The position numbers and the translations under genes are program-made. Positions 55,582-63,955 of a stretch of 64,000 nucleotides of DNA are shown in pieces (positions within the stretch are counted from its first letter, which is position 1; each line of letters begins with the position of its first letter). The notes under the pieces are model-generated. The model did no database searches and had not been told where the DNA came from. It saw only the letters and a list, made by a program, of their open reading frames with translations. Origin of the DNA: Deltaproteobacteria bacterium SG8_13 (GTDB taxonomy: Bacteria; Desulfobacterota; Desulfobacteria; Desulfobacterales; SG8-13); contig LJNK01000017.1 of the NCBI GenBank assembly GCA_001303025.1, positions 91,942-155,941 of the forward strand. Reading direction: 5' to 3'.

Positions 55582-56121
55582 TCACCAGTATGCCGGATTG
55601 TCTAACGCCTTCGCGCATGAACAGCGGCCAAGTATTCTCTCAATTGAATCCTCTGTAAGTGATTGCCCAAGCCATCCCTCAGGCTGCGAAAGCTCAAATG
55701 GAGCTTCGACCATATCCTGCGAAAGTGGGTGGAACCCAACTTTGGAGTAGAAGCCTGGATCTCCATATGTGGTCACGATCCTCACACCTCGTTTCTTCAT
55801 TTCCCGCAGACCGTGAGCGATCATTGATTGTCCTATGCCCATGCCTTGATGATCACTATGGACGGCAACAGGGGCCAAGATGAATACATCTATATTCTTC
55901 TCGAAGGTCAATCGACTAAAAAATAAGGCACCAACCATTTGCTCGCTGTGAACAGCTACAAATCCGTATAGATCCCGACTGTCAGTACCGGCAATCAGAT
56001 CCTTAGTCAGATTGCCGATCAGGGCCCCTTCCGATGCACCTTCAGACTTGGTGAAAACCGAACGAAAAAGACCTTCTATTGCGGAAGCATCACTTGGTTT
56101 ATGAGGCCTGAATTCTATCAT
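55582..56121 (-). CDS. GNAT N-acetyltransferase (YhbS-like)
   Basis: 179 residues from MIEFRPHKPSDASAIEGLF. Acetyl-CoA loop APVAVHSDHQGMGIGQSMIAHG and DPGFYSKVGF. The frame is open upstream into the attC, but the family start is at 56121. Stop lies 20 bp from the attC. Confidence 0.9.
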   Translation of the reverse strand: MIEFRPHKPSDASAIEGLFRSVFTKSEGASEGALIGNLTKDLIAGTDSRDLYGFVAVHSEQMVGALFFSRLTFEKNIDVFILAPVAVHSDHQGMGIGQSMIAHGLREMKKRGVRIVTTYGDPGFYSKVGFHPLSQDMVEAPFELSQPEGWLGQSLTEDSIERILGRCSCAKALDNPAYW

Positions 56122-56169
56122 TGATACCCAAGGAGCCGTGAGAGGCGTTAATTCTACGACAGCAACAGC

Positions 56170-56241
56170 ACATAACGACTTGAGCTCACCGGCGGCAAAG
56201 ACGCGAAGCGGATGTGGTGTTCGGTGAAGCGAATTTTTAGG
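56170..56241 (-). repeat. attC site, left core eroded
   Basis: Gene strand CCTAAAAATTCGCTTCACCG ... GTTATGT, with CCGCTTCGCG in the middle and a GCCGGTGAGCTCAAGTC arm. It follows the broken DUF1428 gene, whose decay it shares. Confidence 0.65.
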
Positions 56242-56278
56242 TGCACAGCCGCTGTTTTCCAAGAAGCACTGGGGTCAG

Positions 56279-56634
56279 TTACTCGTCCAAAACAGTCTCG
56301 AAACCACCAAATATCAGGTGCTTTCCGTCAAAGGGCATGTCAGCCATACCCGCGCCTTAAACTCAGGGTCTTCCATGGCCTTTTGCATCCCCTCATTTCG
56401 AACGTCTCGAGACGGCCAGGTAATCCAAGAGAATACAAGCGATTCACCCTCTTTGGCTTTGACCGCAATTGGAAAGGAGGTCACCGCCACGTCGGGAACC
56501 TGTTCTCCCCAGTTCTCGACATAAGTCAGAGCGCCTTGGTTCTTGAGGGCCTAAGCAGCCTTTTTGGCATGATCTAAATACTTTTCTTTGTTCTCATTCG
56601 GAACTGCTGCAACCCATCCATCGACCCAGGACAT
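56279..56634 (-). pseudogene. DUF1428 family protein, broken by TAG and a frameshift
   Basis: MSWVDGWVAAVPNENKEKYLDHAKKAA begins a DUF1428 protein. TAG at 56551-56553 interrupts it; the same frame continues ALKNQGALTYVENWGEQVPD, VFSWITWPSRDVRNEGM. A shift near 56350 then leads to ADMPFDGKHLIFGGFETVLDE in another frame, the true family end. Start is 10 bp after the aldo/keto reductase stop, so the two formed one unit. Confidence 0.8.
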
Positions 56635-56644
56635 GGTTTTCTTC

Positions 56645-57640
56645 TTATTGGTTGACTGCCGCCATTCCTTCAGGGTCGTACCGGTCCCCGAGCACCTGCC
56701 CGGCCAACTGGTTGAGCACTCCGAGGTCTTCTTCGGTAAGCCGGCAGGCCAGCGCGCCCAGGTTGGACTCCAAATTGGCGAGTCTGGTGGTGCCAGGAAT
56801 AGCGACAACATGATCCCCCTGGCCCAATACCCAGGCCAAAGCAACCTGCGCTGCAACGCATCCCCTTTGGGCAGCAATCTCCTTGATGGCCTCCACTAGT
56901 TTGAGGTTGGACTCGATATTGCCTGGCTGAAATCGAGGCTGCATCTGAGCGCGGAAATCTGTCTCGTCAGTGGGCCGCTCACCCGGCGAGGTGTAGCAGC
57001 CTGTCAACATTCCCCGGCCTAAGGGGGAGTAGGCGACCAGGCTTATGCCGAGCGCCGCACAGGTGGGCAGGATATCGCGCTCGACGTCCCGGCTAAAAAT
57101 CGAGTACTCAGTCTGGAGCGCGGTAACCGGATGGACCGAATTCGCCCGCTCAATCGTCTTGGCCGAGGCCTCTGACAACCCAATTGTCCTAATCTTGCCT
57201 TCTTGAACCAACTTCGCCATCTCGCCTACCGTCTCCTCGATAGGGGTGGCTGGATCCACACGGTGAAGATAGTACAGATCAATCTTTTCGGTACCGAGAC
57301 GCTGAAGGCTCTTTTCGCAAGAGCTCCGGACATTTGCCGGAGAGCCGTCCACCCCCACAAAGGCGCCCGTGGCCGGATCCCGCTGTGGGCCAAACTTGGT
57401 GGCCAGGACAATCTGGTCCCAACGCCCGGCAAACGCCTTGCCCAATAACTGCTCATTTCGACCCTGGCCATAGATTTCCGCGGTATCAAAATGAGTGACA
57501 CCCAAATCCACTGCCTTGTGGAGAAGATTAATGGCTTCCGCTTCCTGCGCGGGCGGCCCATAGAACTCAGATAGCCCCATGCAGCCAAGCCCGATGGCCG
57601 ATACGGATATTCGTGATTTCCCAAGATTGCGTTCAATCAT
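56645..57640 (-). CDS. Aldo/keto reductase
   Basis: 331 residues. GLGCMGLSEFYGPP at the start, catalytic Asp/Tyr in HFDTAEIYGQGRNEQLLGKA, LYYLHRVDP and the NADPH loop PGTTRLANLESN. NADPH-dependent reduction of aldehydes or ketones; close to the AKR13/YakC type. GGGAGGGA before the ATG. First gene of a cassette with a DUF1428 pseudogene behind it. Confidence 0.95.
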   Translation of the reverse strand: MIERNLGKSRISVSAIGLGCMGLSEFYGPPAQEAEAINLLHKAVDLGVTHFDTAEIYGQGRNEQLLGKAFAGRWDQIVLATKFGPQRDPATGAFVGVDGSPANVRSSCEKSLQRLGTEKIDLYYLHRVDPATPIEETVGEMAKLVQEGKIRTIGLSEASAKTIERANSVHPVTALQTEYSIFSRDVERDILPTCAALGISLVAYSPLGRGMLTGCYTSPGERPTDETDFRAQMQPRFQPGNIESNLKLVEAIKEIAAQRGCVAAQVALAWVLGQGDHVVAIPGTTRLANLESNLGALACRLTEEDLGVLNQLAGQVLGDRYDPEGMAAVNQ

Positions 57641-57799
57641 TGCGTCCCTCCCTTTATCGCACTTCGATTAGGGGTCAAGTCTGCTCTATGGGATGCTCCC
57701 CCGATTTCCTTGGAATTGGTGAGTTACATATTGTTCAAGTCACTGTCACAAAATGCAGACTTAACCCTTACTCCATATTCACCATCCCGGATTGCTGAC

Positions 57800-57904
57800 A
57801 CCTACCCTTTGAGCTAAGCAGCAGGCGATCCAAATGGCGCTAACCATTGAACCTTTACGATAATCCCGCAAGTTGTTTCTGCCTTCTCCAGCGATTGGTT
57901 AGGG
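57800..57904 (-). repeat. attC site, 105 bp
   Basis: Gene strand CCCTAAC ... GGTAGGT, with arms CCAATCGCTGGAG and TGCTGCTTAGCTC around a central stem. Very similar to the site at 58524. The last core has lost one T. Confidence 0.88.
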
Positions 57905-58501
57905 CTGTTTTAATAACTTGTAAGTTACTTTTCCTTGATCTACTGCAATGTACTTCTTCTCTTTAAGTTTTGTGATCAAGTTGTCTAATTCTTTTTCATC
58001 TAGCTTCTTCGCAAATAAAGAATTAATCGTATTGGCCAGGGTCTTTACCTTTCGTGGTCGGGATTGACCTCTCCCTGCAAGATTTTTCACAATTGCCTCT
58101 ATTGTTTCATCTTCGTTGGCTGCGTTCGATATTCGCAATAGGGGAATTTCGGCCAAATCTTTCTCTCGTTGTAAGTGTATTTTTTGAGCTCTCAAATGTT
58201 TAATTAGTGGATCAAACCCAGTGTCTTTCGAAATTATATGAAAATACCCGTTTGGGTCTTCTAATGAAAGCTTCCCAATGTAATAAGCAATGTGGAAATC
58301 CAGAGAATTTTTCCCAGTGCCTGAAATTTTGATGTATTTAGCATCTTCTCCAAATTCCTGCATAGCAGTTGCCAGATCGAAAGGGACTTTGGTCTGGTTC
58401 TCACCAACGAACACAAATATTTTAAAGGGATGATTATTCAGTATTTCTAAATTTTTCGGCTGTATATTTTCAAAATCAATCAAAACATAGTTTGTTGGCA
58501 A
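57899..58501 (-). CDS. NYN/PIN-like domain protein
   Basis: 200 residues. The N-terminus TNYVLIDFENIQPKNLE holds the first catalytic Asp of the NYN (PIN-like RNase) fold, followed by DLATAMQEFG and SLDFHIAYYIGKL, ISKDTGFDPLIKHLR with further acidic residues. The C-terminal 50 residues resemble a small winged-helix (limkain-type). Start is TTG with GGAGGG 5 bases upstream. Flanked by two nearly identical attC sites. Confidence 0.8.
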   Translation of the reverse strand: MPTNYVLIDFENIQPKNLEILNNHPFKIFVFVGENQTKVPFDLATAMQEFGEDAKYIKISGTGKNSLDFHIAYYIGKLSLEDPNGYFHIISKDTGFDPLIKHLRAQKIHLQREKDLAEIPLLRISNAANEDETIEAIVKNLAGRGQSRPRKVKTLANTINSLFAKKLDEKELDNLITKLKEKKYIAVDQGKVTYKLLKQP

Positions 58502-58523
58502 TTGACCCTCCCGAATTTTGTTG

Positions 58524-58629
58524 CCCTAACTTTTGAGCTGAGCAGCAGGCGCACCGAAAGACGAATTTTCTCAGGCCTTTACGATAAACTGCGCAAGTTG
58601 TCCCTGTCTGCTCCAGCGATTGGTTAGCC
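58524..58629 (-). repeat. attC site, 106 bp
   Basis: Gene strand GGCTAAC ... GTTAGGG. Arms CCAATCGCTGGAGCAGACAGG and CCTGCTGCTCAGCTCAAAA are complementary with extrahelical bases. The stop of the gene at 58624 is in the first core. Confidence 0.93.
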
Positions 58630-59085
58630 GCCGGTGCTTTTGGACACTCGAGATTCCCACCAATTAGGCAGCTCTGGGTTGATCCACCGCCAACCAAGAC
58701 CATGGTACGATGGCTTTCGAATTTGCACAACAATCACCACCACTGTTGTAAAAAGCGAGACCGACACCGTGACCTGCCATCCGGGTATGCCCAGCGCGAC
58801 AGTTGCCACGGCCAGAACGACAAACACAGCAGCCCATGCAAGCTCAAGAGACCGCGCCATGCGCACGACATTGCAGAACAGGAAGAAATGTCCGAGCACG
58901 AAGCCGACCACGAATCCGCACCACCAGACTGCAGTCGCGAGCGCGAACGCGGCCGTCAAACCGACGGCGAGGATGATCACGTCGAGCACCGACAGCTGGA
59001 AGCCTGGAGCGAAGTCGTGCTTTGTATTTTTTTTGGACACAGGCCTCTCGTTCACCGGAATGTCTATGGCAGGCCACGCCACCAA
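58624..59085 (-). CDS. Hypothetical membrane protein
   Basis: 153 residues with four membrane helices (about 32-52, 55-72, 80-95, 100-120). No family recognised. Start may be GTG at 59085 or later. It overlaps the gene at 59064 by 22 bp and the two appear to form a bicistronic cassette. Confidence 0.6.
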   Translation of the reverse strand: MVAWPAIDIPVNERPVSKKNTKHDFAPGFQLSVLDVIILAVGLTAAFALATAVWWCGFVVGFVLGHFFLFCNVVRMARSLELAWAAVFVVLAVATVALGIPGWQVTVSVSLFTTVVVIVVQIRKPSYHGLGWRWINPELPNWWESRVSKSTGG

Positions 59086-59384
59086 AGGATACTAAACCCA
59101 ACAGCCACGGTGAGGACCGTGTACACCAAGGCCAAAACCCTATACCGCCGAACTGCTCGTCGATATACATCTGGTTCAGTGTATGCCCCGCCGTATTCGT
59201 CAGCGTCCCACATGTGCAGACTATAGGCGAGCCGCCAGCCGACGAGCGCGGCGAATACCAAGCAGATGGCCACCCATGCCCAACCTAGCAGGGTCTTGAG
59301 AGGGAGCCCGGCGAAGGTGGCGAACATGGCCGCGAAGAAAATCGGGGTGCCAAGGAAAGGCACTCCGCCGTGTCCGTTCGGCAT
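59064..59384 (-). CDS. Hypothetical membrane protein
   Basis: 106 residues with three membrane helices, ending in LALVYTVLTVAVGFSILWWRG. GWRLAYSLHMWDADEYGGAY lies in a loop. No family recognised. It begins close to attC 59411 and overlaps the next gene, so translation of the two is probably coupled. Confidence 0.55.
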   Translation of the reverse strand: MPNGHGGVPFLGTPIFFAAMFATFAGLPLKTLLGWAWVAICLVFAALVGWRLAYSLHMWDADEYGGAYTEPDVYRRAVRRYRVLALVYTVLTVAVGFSILWWRGLP

Positions 59385-59410
59385 GGCTTGAAATGACCTC
59401 CGATTATGGC

Positions 59411-59482
59411 GGCTAACGTGGCCATCACCGGTGAGAACTCAGCGAAGCGGAATTCCCGTCCGAGTGCATGGCATTGTTCTGT
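59411..59482 (-). repeat. attC site, 72 bp
   Basis: Gene strand ACAGAAC ... GTTAGCC with arms AATGCCATGCACTCGGAC and GTTCTCACCGGTGATGGCCAC. It ends the methyltransferase cassette; the gene stop is 7 bp away. Confidence 0.88.
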
Positions 59483-59488
59483 GCCGCT

Positions 59489-60328
59489 CTATACCTTATT
59501 GGCAATGACTGCAAATTCGCTTGATTTCCGATCATACGGAGATCCCGCTACGTCAGAATAAAACTCCTTAACTGAAAAATTTGCCTCCGTAAATTCCCTC
59601 TCAAGATCTTCAGGTGCAAAATGTTGTAGCCAATTGTACACTTGTCTGGTGTGTTCAAACTCAATAATTGTGTATTTGTCCAACACTACCTTGTCTTCAT
59701 TGTATTTGAATGTATTTTGAAAGCCATAGTACTTATTTGGTGACCAAAATCCGTTGAGCTGATTCACTTCATAGGTCGCGGTCTCTTCCCTTTGTTCAAA
59801 TGCCGATAGGGAATAAACATCAAGTAGGACCAAACCGCTCGGTTTTAAGATCTTATGGAATTTGCTCAAAAGCTCTTTTCTTTGCGTAGGGCTGAGGGCG
59901 CAGAAATCGCACATAATCATCAGGACAAGGTCGAACCGGTCATCTGTTTCAAACTCCAAGTAATTCTGATTCACGTAACTGATGTTTAATTGCTCGCGGG
60001 CTGCAAAATCCTTTGCATACTCGATGGACCTTCCCGAGAAATCGATACCTGTCACAATTGCTCCGTATTTCGCCAAACGGGCTGCGTACAATCCAGGACC
60101 ACAGCCAAAATCGGCTATTTTAGATTCCTCGCCGATGTTGAACTCAGTTGCGATCCATTTCACCGATCTGTTGATGAATTCCGCGTTTCGCGAAGAAACG
60201 TCGATGGCTTCGTTGAGGTGGAACGAAAGCATCTGCCTTGATGTATGTTCATCGGTCCATAGATCACTTGCAGTGTAAAACTGGAACGGTTCTGGCCGTT
60301 CGTTAATCCTCTCCAACTCTTCAAACAT
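59489..60328 (-). CDS. Class I SAM-dependent methyltransferase
   Basis: 279 residues. IADFGCGPGLYAARLAKYGA (motif I), VTGIDFSGRSIEYAKD, and FDLVLMIMCDFCALS. The family start is MFEELERINERPEPF at 60328, where GGGGAAAGAG gives a ribosome site; a longer frame into the attC is open but unlikely. Small-molecule methyl transfer is inferred. Confidence 0.9.
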   Translation of the reverse strand: MFEELERINERPEPFQFYTASDLWTDEHTSRQMLSFHLNEAIDVSSRNAEFINRSVKWIATEFNIGEESKIADFGCGPGLYAARLAKYGAIVTGIDFSGRSIEYAKDFAAREQLNISYVNQNYLEFETDDRFDLVLMIMCDFCALSPTQRKELLSKFHKILKPSGLVLLDVYSLSAFEQREETATYEVNQLNGFWSPNKYYGFQNTFKYNEDKVVLDKYTIIEFEHTRQVYNWLQHFAPEDLEREFTEANFSVKEFYSDVAGSPYDRKSSEFAVIANKV

Positions 60329-60349
60329 TCTCTTTCCCCATTTCATTAG

Positions 60350-60436
60350 ACAGAACGCCCACAATGAGGGGCTTTTTAATGCGTAGCGAGGAACGAGCGC
60401 AGCATTAAAATGTCCCACTCTATTGTGATGTTATAC
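60350..60436 (-). repeat. attC site, 87 bp
   Basis: Gene strand GTATAAC ... GTTCTGT. Long arms: CACAATAGAGTGGGACATTT with AAAAGCCCCTCATTGTG, and ATTTTAATGC with GCATTAAAAA. Among the best-paired sites in the window. Confidence 0.9.
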
Positions 60437-60492
60437 GATAGTCTTCCATGTTTTTAGATCATCCTATGAGCTATTAGAAAGCATGAAAATGA

Positions 60493-60753
60493 TCAGATAT
60501 GGTATCCAAAATACCTAGACTTTGATTTCCTAAATTTAGGGCAAAAATTTCTTTTGTGGGGAGATGAAGATGAACACCACTGCCCACAACCATAATATCC
60601 GCGATTATTATGAATAATTTTTTTACATTGAGAGCATCTTCTCGTAATTTCATCTTTGAAAAATTCTACAAGGTTCCCGCAATGCGAACATTCAATATCG
60701 AATATCGCATCAAATCCCCACTCTTCAAAATTATTACCCGAACATTTTCTCAT
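60493..60753 (-). CDS. Small zinc-ribbon protein
   Basis: 86 residues. CSHCGNLVEFFKDE and CSQCKKII form a zinc ribbon, followed by YGCGQWCSSSSP and a basic tail. It resembles the zinc-ribbon part found next to HD-domain or MarR proteins in anaerobes. It lies 32 bp after the MarR gene and is probably co-transcribed. AT-rich. Confidence 0.65.
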   Translation of the reverse strand: MRKCSGNNFEEWGFDAIFDIECSHCGNLVEFFKDEITRRCSQCKKIIHNNRGYYGCGQWCSSSSPHKRNFCPKFRKSKSRYFGYHI

Positions 60754-60785
60754 ATTGAATACCCTGCATTTGAATGCTATTGTTT

Positions 60786-61160
60786 TTATTTGCTTTTAAA
60801 CGCCTTTTGCAGCTTTTTTAATAATCTGATTATGCTGGCCTCCTCCCCTTCTGATAGTAAAGACGTAAATTCGGTGCTTGATTCATGAAAAACCTGCATG
60901 CAATCTTTCCAGATAGCAAGGCCTTCAGGTGTTTCTGAAAGCAAAGTCAGGCGGCGATCATGGGGGGCGACCATAACTCTAATCCACTTATTTTCGAATA
61001 GAATTTTTACAATTTTCGAGACGTTTGATTTCTCGAATAGAAGCGTCTCCCCAAGCTCTTTTTGACTGATTGGTCCATGCCAAATGATTTCGTTTAAAAC
61101 GCTAAACTGTTGCTGTTTCAATGCAGTCCCGTTAGCCGCTTTTTTGTTATTTTTCTTCAT
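60786..61160 (-). CDS. MarR family transcriptional regulator
   Basis: 124 residues with the winged-helix core: LNEIIWHGPISQKELGETLLFEKSNVSKIVKILFENKWIRV and the wing APHDRRLTLLSETPEG. It probably represses its own gene and the zinc-ribbon gene behind it. An AT-rich region upstream (61190-61280) holds the likely promoter. Confidence 0.9.
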   Translation of the reverse strand: MKKNNKKAANGTALKQQQFSVLNEIIWHGPISQKELGETLLFEKSNVSKIVKILFENKWIRVMVAPHDRRLTLLSETPEGLAIWKDCMQVFHESSTEFTSLLSEGEEASIIRLLKKLQKAFKSK

Positions 61161-61281
61161 GCTTTGCTATACTTCAAAACTGGTATTTAGTTGCCATTTC
61201 AACTAATATCCGATAACAGTTTCCGTGTCAACTATTTTTTATTAAAGGGCGGATTTTTCGGAATGAATTATATTTAAATTA

Positions 61282-61347
61282 GTATAACGCCCGCGAGATG
61301 AGCGGAAGGTTCTTAGTATAATGCGGCGCTTCAGCGGTGTGTTATGC
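61282..61347 (-). repeat. attC site, 66 bp
   Basis: Gene strand GCATAAC ... GTTATAC, arms ACACACCGCTGAAGC and GCTCATCTCGCGGGC. It overlaps the left half of the hairpin element 61291-61455. Confidence 0.75.
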
Positions 61348-61455
61348 GGAGGTTTTTTCCTCTCCATTGAGATGATAGCCGGCGCTGTGCGCCGGGTAGC
61401 AGCTCAATGGTGTCAGCTCGGGGGCGATAGCGTGGCGCGCAGCGCCGCGCTATCG
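61291..61455. repeat. Hairpin-rich array element, copy 1
   Basis: About 165 bp without a gene. In order (+ strand): attC-like arm, CTCCATTGAGATGATAGCC, hairpin GCCGGCG-ctgtg-CGCCGG, CTCAATGG closing the CCATTGA arm, then a near-perfect 13-bp palindrome GATAGCGTGGCGC-gca-GCGCCGCGCTATC. Second copy at 51931-52090 and a part at 42501. It is placed between two attC sites, i.e. it behaves as a gene-less cassette. Confidence 0.65.
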
Positions 61456-61460
61456 ACCAA

Positions 61461-61520
61461 GCTCACCGGCGGCAATGGAGTACAGCGGAATTGCCGTCCG
61501 GGTGCAGCGCCTTGTTCGCC
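61461..61520 (-). repeat. attC site, 60 bp
   Basis: Gene strand GGCGAAC ... GGTGAGC, with arms AAGGCGCTGCACCCGGACGGC and GCCGCCGGTG. It ends the serine hydrolase cassette. Confidence 0.85.
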
Positions 61521-61536
61521 CATGTTTGTGTGTCCG

Positions 61537-62901
61537 TCACTCTTTCATCAAATACTTGGCCACGGCTTGATAGGCAGGCAACGAGGTTGGGTCAATCTGT
61601 GCGTTCTTAGCCGTGGGAAAAGACGCGAATCGCACGATGACCATCTCGGCGGTTGGGTCCACATAGATCGTTTGTCCATGAACACCACGTGCAGCAAAAG
61701 CACCATGATTGTTATGGAAAAGCCACCACATACTCCGGTAACTACCGCCTTTAAGCGTTTTGTAGCCAGCCTTGGCAAAGGCTTTCTTATCGCCACCGGC
61801 TCGGATGTTCTCCATGACCTCTTTCGGGAACAACCGTTGCCCATTGATCTTTCCGCAGTTAAGCATTAGAAGCCCCAGGCGCCCCAAATCTCGCAGGCCG
61901 GCACTGAGTCCGCCGCCCGCAAAAGGTGTTCCCTTGGCGTCCACGGTCATATATCCATCCTGCTCCGTGCCCATTCTGCTCCAGATGCGCTCGGACAGCA
62001 GGTGCGCAAGATCCTTGCCTGTGACCCGCGATATAATCCAGCCAAGTGCGTCCGTGTTGATTGTCCTGTAGCCGAAAGCCTCACCGTGGACGCCGTCCTG
62101 CTTGACGGTTTGTAAATATTCAAAATAGCCGTTTGGGCCTTCATAACCCCTTGGTTTCGGTAATGGGCTTGCCGCTTTTGAATAGACCCAGATATCCGCC
62201 TTTGGGTCGGAGTAGTCCTCGCTGTAGTCAAGAGCCGTGGTCATGTCCATGACCTGGCGCACAGTCGCGCTGCCAAACGCGCTGTCCTTGAGTTCCGGGA
62301 TGATTGAGGAGACCTTGACTGTATCGTCGAGCCGTCCCTCAACCACTAGGATCTCGGCTAGGAGTCCGGTAATGGACTTGGTCATCGACATGGCGGCATG
62401 CTTGCCCATCTCGTCGAGACAGCCAAAGAATTTTTCATAAACGACTCTGCCCTTGTGAATTATGAGAATACCGTCGGTATAATTTGCCGAGAGGGATTCC
62501 TTCCATGTCATCGGTTTTCCGCCACCCATTGGCTTGAAGGTCACGGCGTCAATGCCGTCATCGATTTCGTACTCTAGCGGGACCGACGGGCCGATGCCTC
62601 TACTCACTAGCTTTGTGGGCATCAATTCCCGAATGTGGCATACCGTCCATCGCAACTTTGGGAAGCTAAAGAAATCAGATTCCGGCTGCATAATCAACTT
62701 CTCAGGCGGCGGCGGGAACCCCGTCATCCAATCTAACCTCTTTGGATCAGACTCCTCAGCGTTCAACGGGTTGCCGGCCTGCACCGATGTGTTCGCCAAA
62801 CCTGCAAACAAAGCAAGCACTCCTATCAACACTACAAGTGAATTACGAATCAAATGCGACACGGCAGCCTTCCATTCCTGATTCAGGGCTATTATGTTCA
62901 T
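61537..62901 (-). CDS. Secreted serine hydrolase of the beta-lactamase / NylB group
   Basis: 454 residues with a signal peptide (to about residue 43). SMTK at 172-175 holds the nucleophile Ser; FGYRTINTDALGW supplies the Tyr and Asn, and ARGVHGQTIYVDP the third motif. Resembles 6-aminohexanoate-dimer hydrolase-like amidases and esterases rather than true beta-lactamases. It is separated from the SDR behind it by 80 bp without a clear attC. Confidence 0.9.
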   Translation of the reverse strand: MNIIALNQEWKAAVSHLIRNSLVVLIGVLALFAGLANTSVQAGNPLNAEESDPKRLDWMTGFPPPPEKLIMQPESDFFSFPKLRWTVCHIRELMPTKLVSRGIGPSVPLEYEIDDGIDAVTFKPMGGGKPMTWKESLSANYTDGILIIHKGRVVYEKFFGCLDEMGKHAAMSMTKSITGLLAEILVVEGRLDDTVKVSSIIPELKDSAFGSATVRQVMDMTTALDYSEDYSDPKADIWVYSKAASPLPKPRGYEGPNGYFEYLQTVKQDGVHGEAFGYRTINTDALGWIISRVTGKDLAHLLSERIWSRMGTEQDGYMTVDAKGTPFAGGGLSAGLRDLGRLGLLMLNCGKINGQRLFPKEVMENIRAGGDKKAFAKAGYKTLKGGSYRSMWWLFHNNHGAFAARGVHGQTIYVDPTAEMVIVRFASFPTAKNAQIDPTSLPAYQAVAKYLMKE

Positions 62902-62981
62902 TTCAAGCGAATGTCAGAGCACCCCCAAGCTTAGCTGTCAGGTCCCGCTCCCTTTTTTTGGTTGCTTCTTCGTCGGTTGTT

Positions 62982-63761
62982 CTAGTCGAGTTCCTGAACA
63001 CCACCTCCGCTTACGGTCAGCACCTGCCCACTTACCCAGCTTGCGGCAGGGGAACAAAGATAAAGCGCGCCATAAGCGATATCACCAACTTCGCCAAGAC
63101 GGGAGAGCGGGGTATGTTTGAGCATGGCATTCTCGACCTCGGGGGTTAAGACGCTTGCCAACGCGTCGGTCTTGATGGCCCCCGGGGCGATCGCGTTGAC
63201 GCGAATTCGCTTAGGCCCCAAGTCAAACGCGATGTTTCGCGTCAGATGGCTAAGCGCGGCCTTCGATGAACCGTAGGCAGCCATCTTCACATTCTTGTTC
63301 TCCGCCGACATGGACGAGATGTTCAGAATGGCTCCCCCTCCTGCGGTTTCCATGTGAGGCGCACACAGTTGGCAAAGCCGAAATACCGAGAACACATTCA
63401 GCCTGTAGGCCCACACAAAAGTATCCATCGACATATCAAAAGGTTTCGGCCCACCTCCCCCCGCATTGTTCACAAGTAATGTGATTTTGCCGAAGGCGTC
63501 GAGAGCCGCCTTGACCAAGCTCTCCAAGTCCTCGTCCTTGGTCACATTACAGGCCACGGCGATAGCTTTGCCTCCGGCATCCTTTATCCCTTGAGCTACC
63601 TGATCGGCATTTTGCTCCTTAAGGTCGCTCACAACAACAGCAGCGCCTGCTTGGGCAAACAACTCAGCAATACCTCGCCCAATCCCAGCACCAGCCCCGG
63701 TTACAATCGCGACATGGTCTTCAAGTCTGAAAGCTTCCAAGATTTTGTAATCCAAGATCAC
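62982..63761 (-). CDS. hdhA: 7-alpha-hydroxysteroid dehydrogenase-like SDR
   Basis: 259 residues, closely like HdhA of enterobacteria over its whole length by eye. TGAGAGIG at 21-28, NNAGGGGPKPFDM at 98-110, Ser149-150, Tyr163 and Lys167 (AAYGSSKAALSHLTRN), and the C-terminus CSPAASWVSGQVLTVSGGG. In gut bacteria it oxidises the 7-alpha-hydroxyl of bile acids; in this organism another hydroxy substrate is more likely. GTG start with GAGGAG upstream. Confidence 0.85.
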   Translation of the reverse strand: MILDYKILEAFRLEDHVAIVTGAGAGIGRGIAELFAQAGAAVVVSDLKEQNADQVAQGIKDAGGKAIAVACNVTKDEDLESLVKAALDAFGKITLLVNNAGGGGPKPFDMSMDTFVWAYRLNVFSVFRLCQLCAPHMETAGGGAILNISSMSAENKNVKMAAYGSSKAALSHLTRNIAFDLGPKRIRVNAIAPGAIKTDALASVLTPEVENAMLKHTPLSRLGEVGDIAYGALYLCSPAASWVSGQVLTVSGGGVQELD

Positions 63762-63841
63762 TTCTCCTCTCTCATTGGTGTCAAGTTTCTCTTAGACATA
63801 TCCGGTATAGGGGGGCGCCTCACAGGGCAGCCCCTCACTCG

Positions 63842-63909
63842 TGCTAACGGGCGAACGCCTGAATTAAGCCGCGCCGCGAAGCGGCGTCAGCTTGAATGAG
63901 TTGTTGGGC
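63842..63909 (-). repeat. attC site, 68 bp
   Basis: Gene strand GCCCAAC (perfect RYYYAAC) ... GTTAGCA, arms AACTCATTCAAGCTGACGCCG and CGGCTTAATTCAGGCG around CGCTTCGCGGCG. It resembles attC sites of clinical class 1 integron cassettes. Confidence 0.95.
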
Positions 63910-63955
63910 ATGATTGGATTTTCCCCACTTTCTGAGTCGCCCGGTAATCCCCTCA

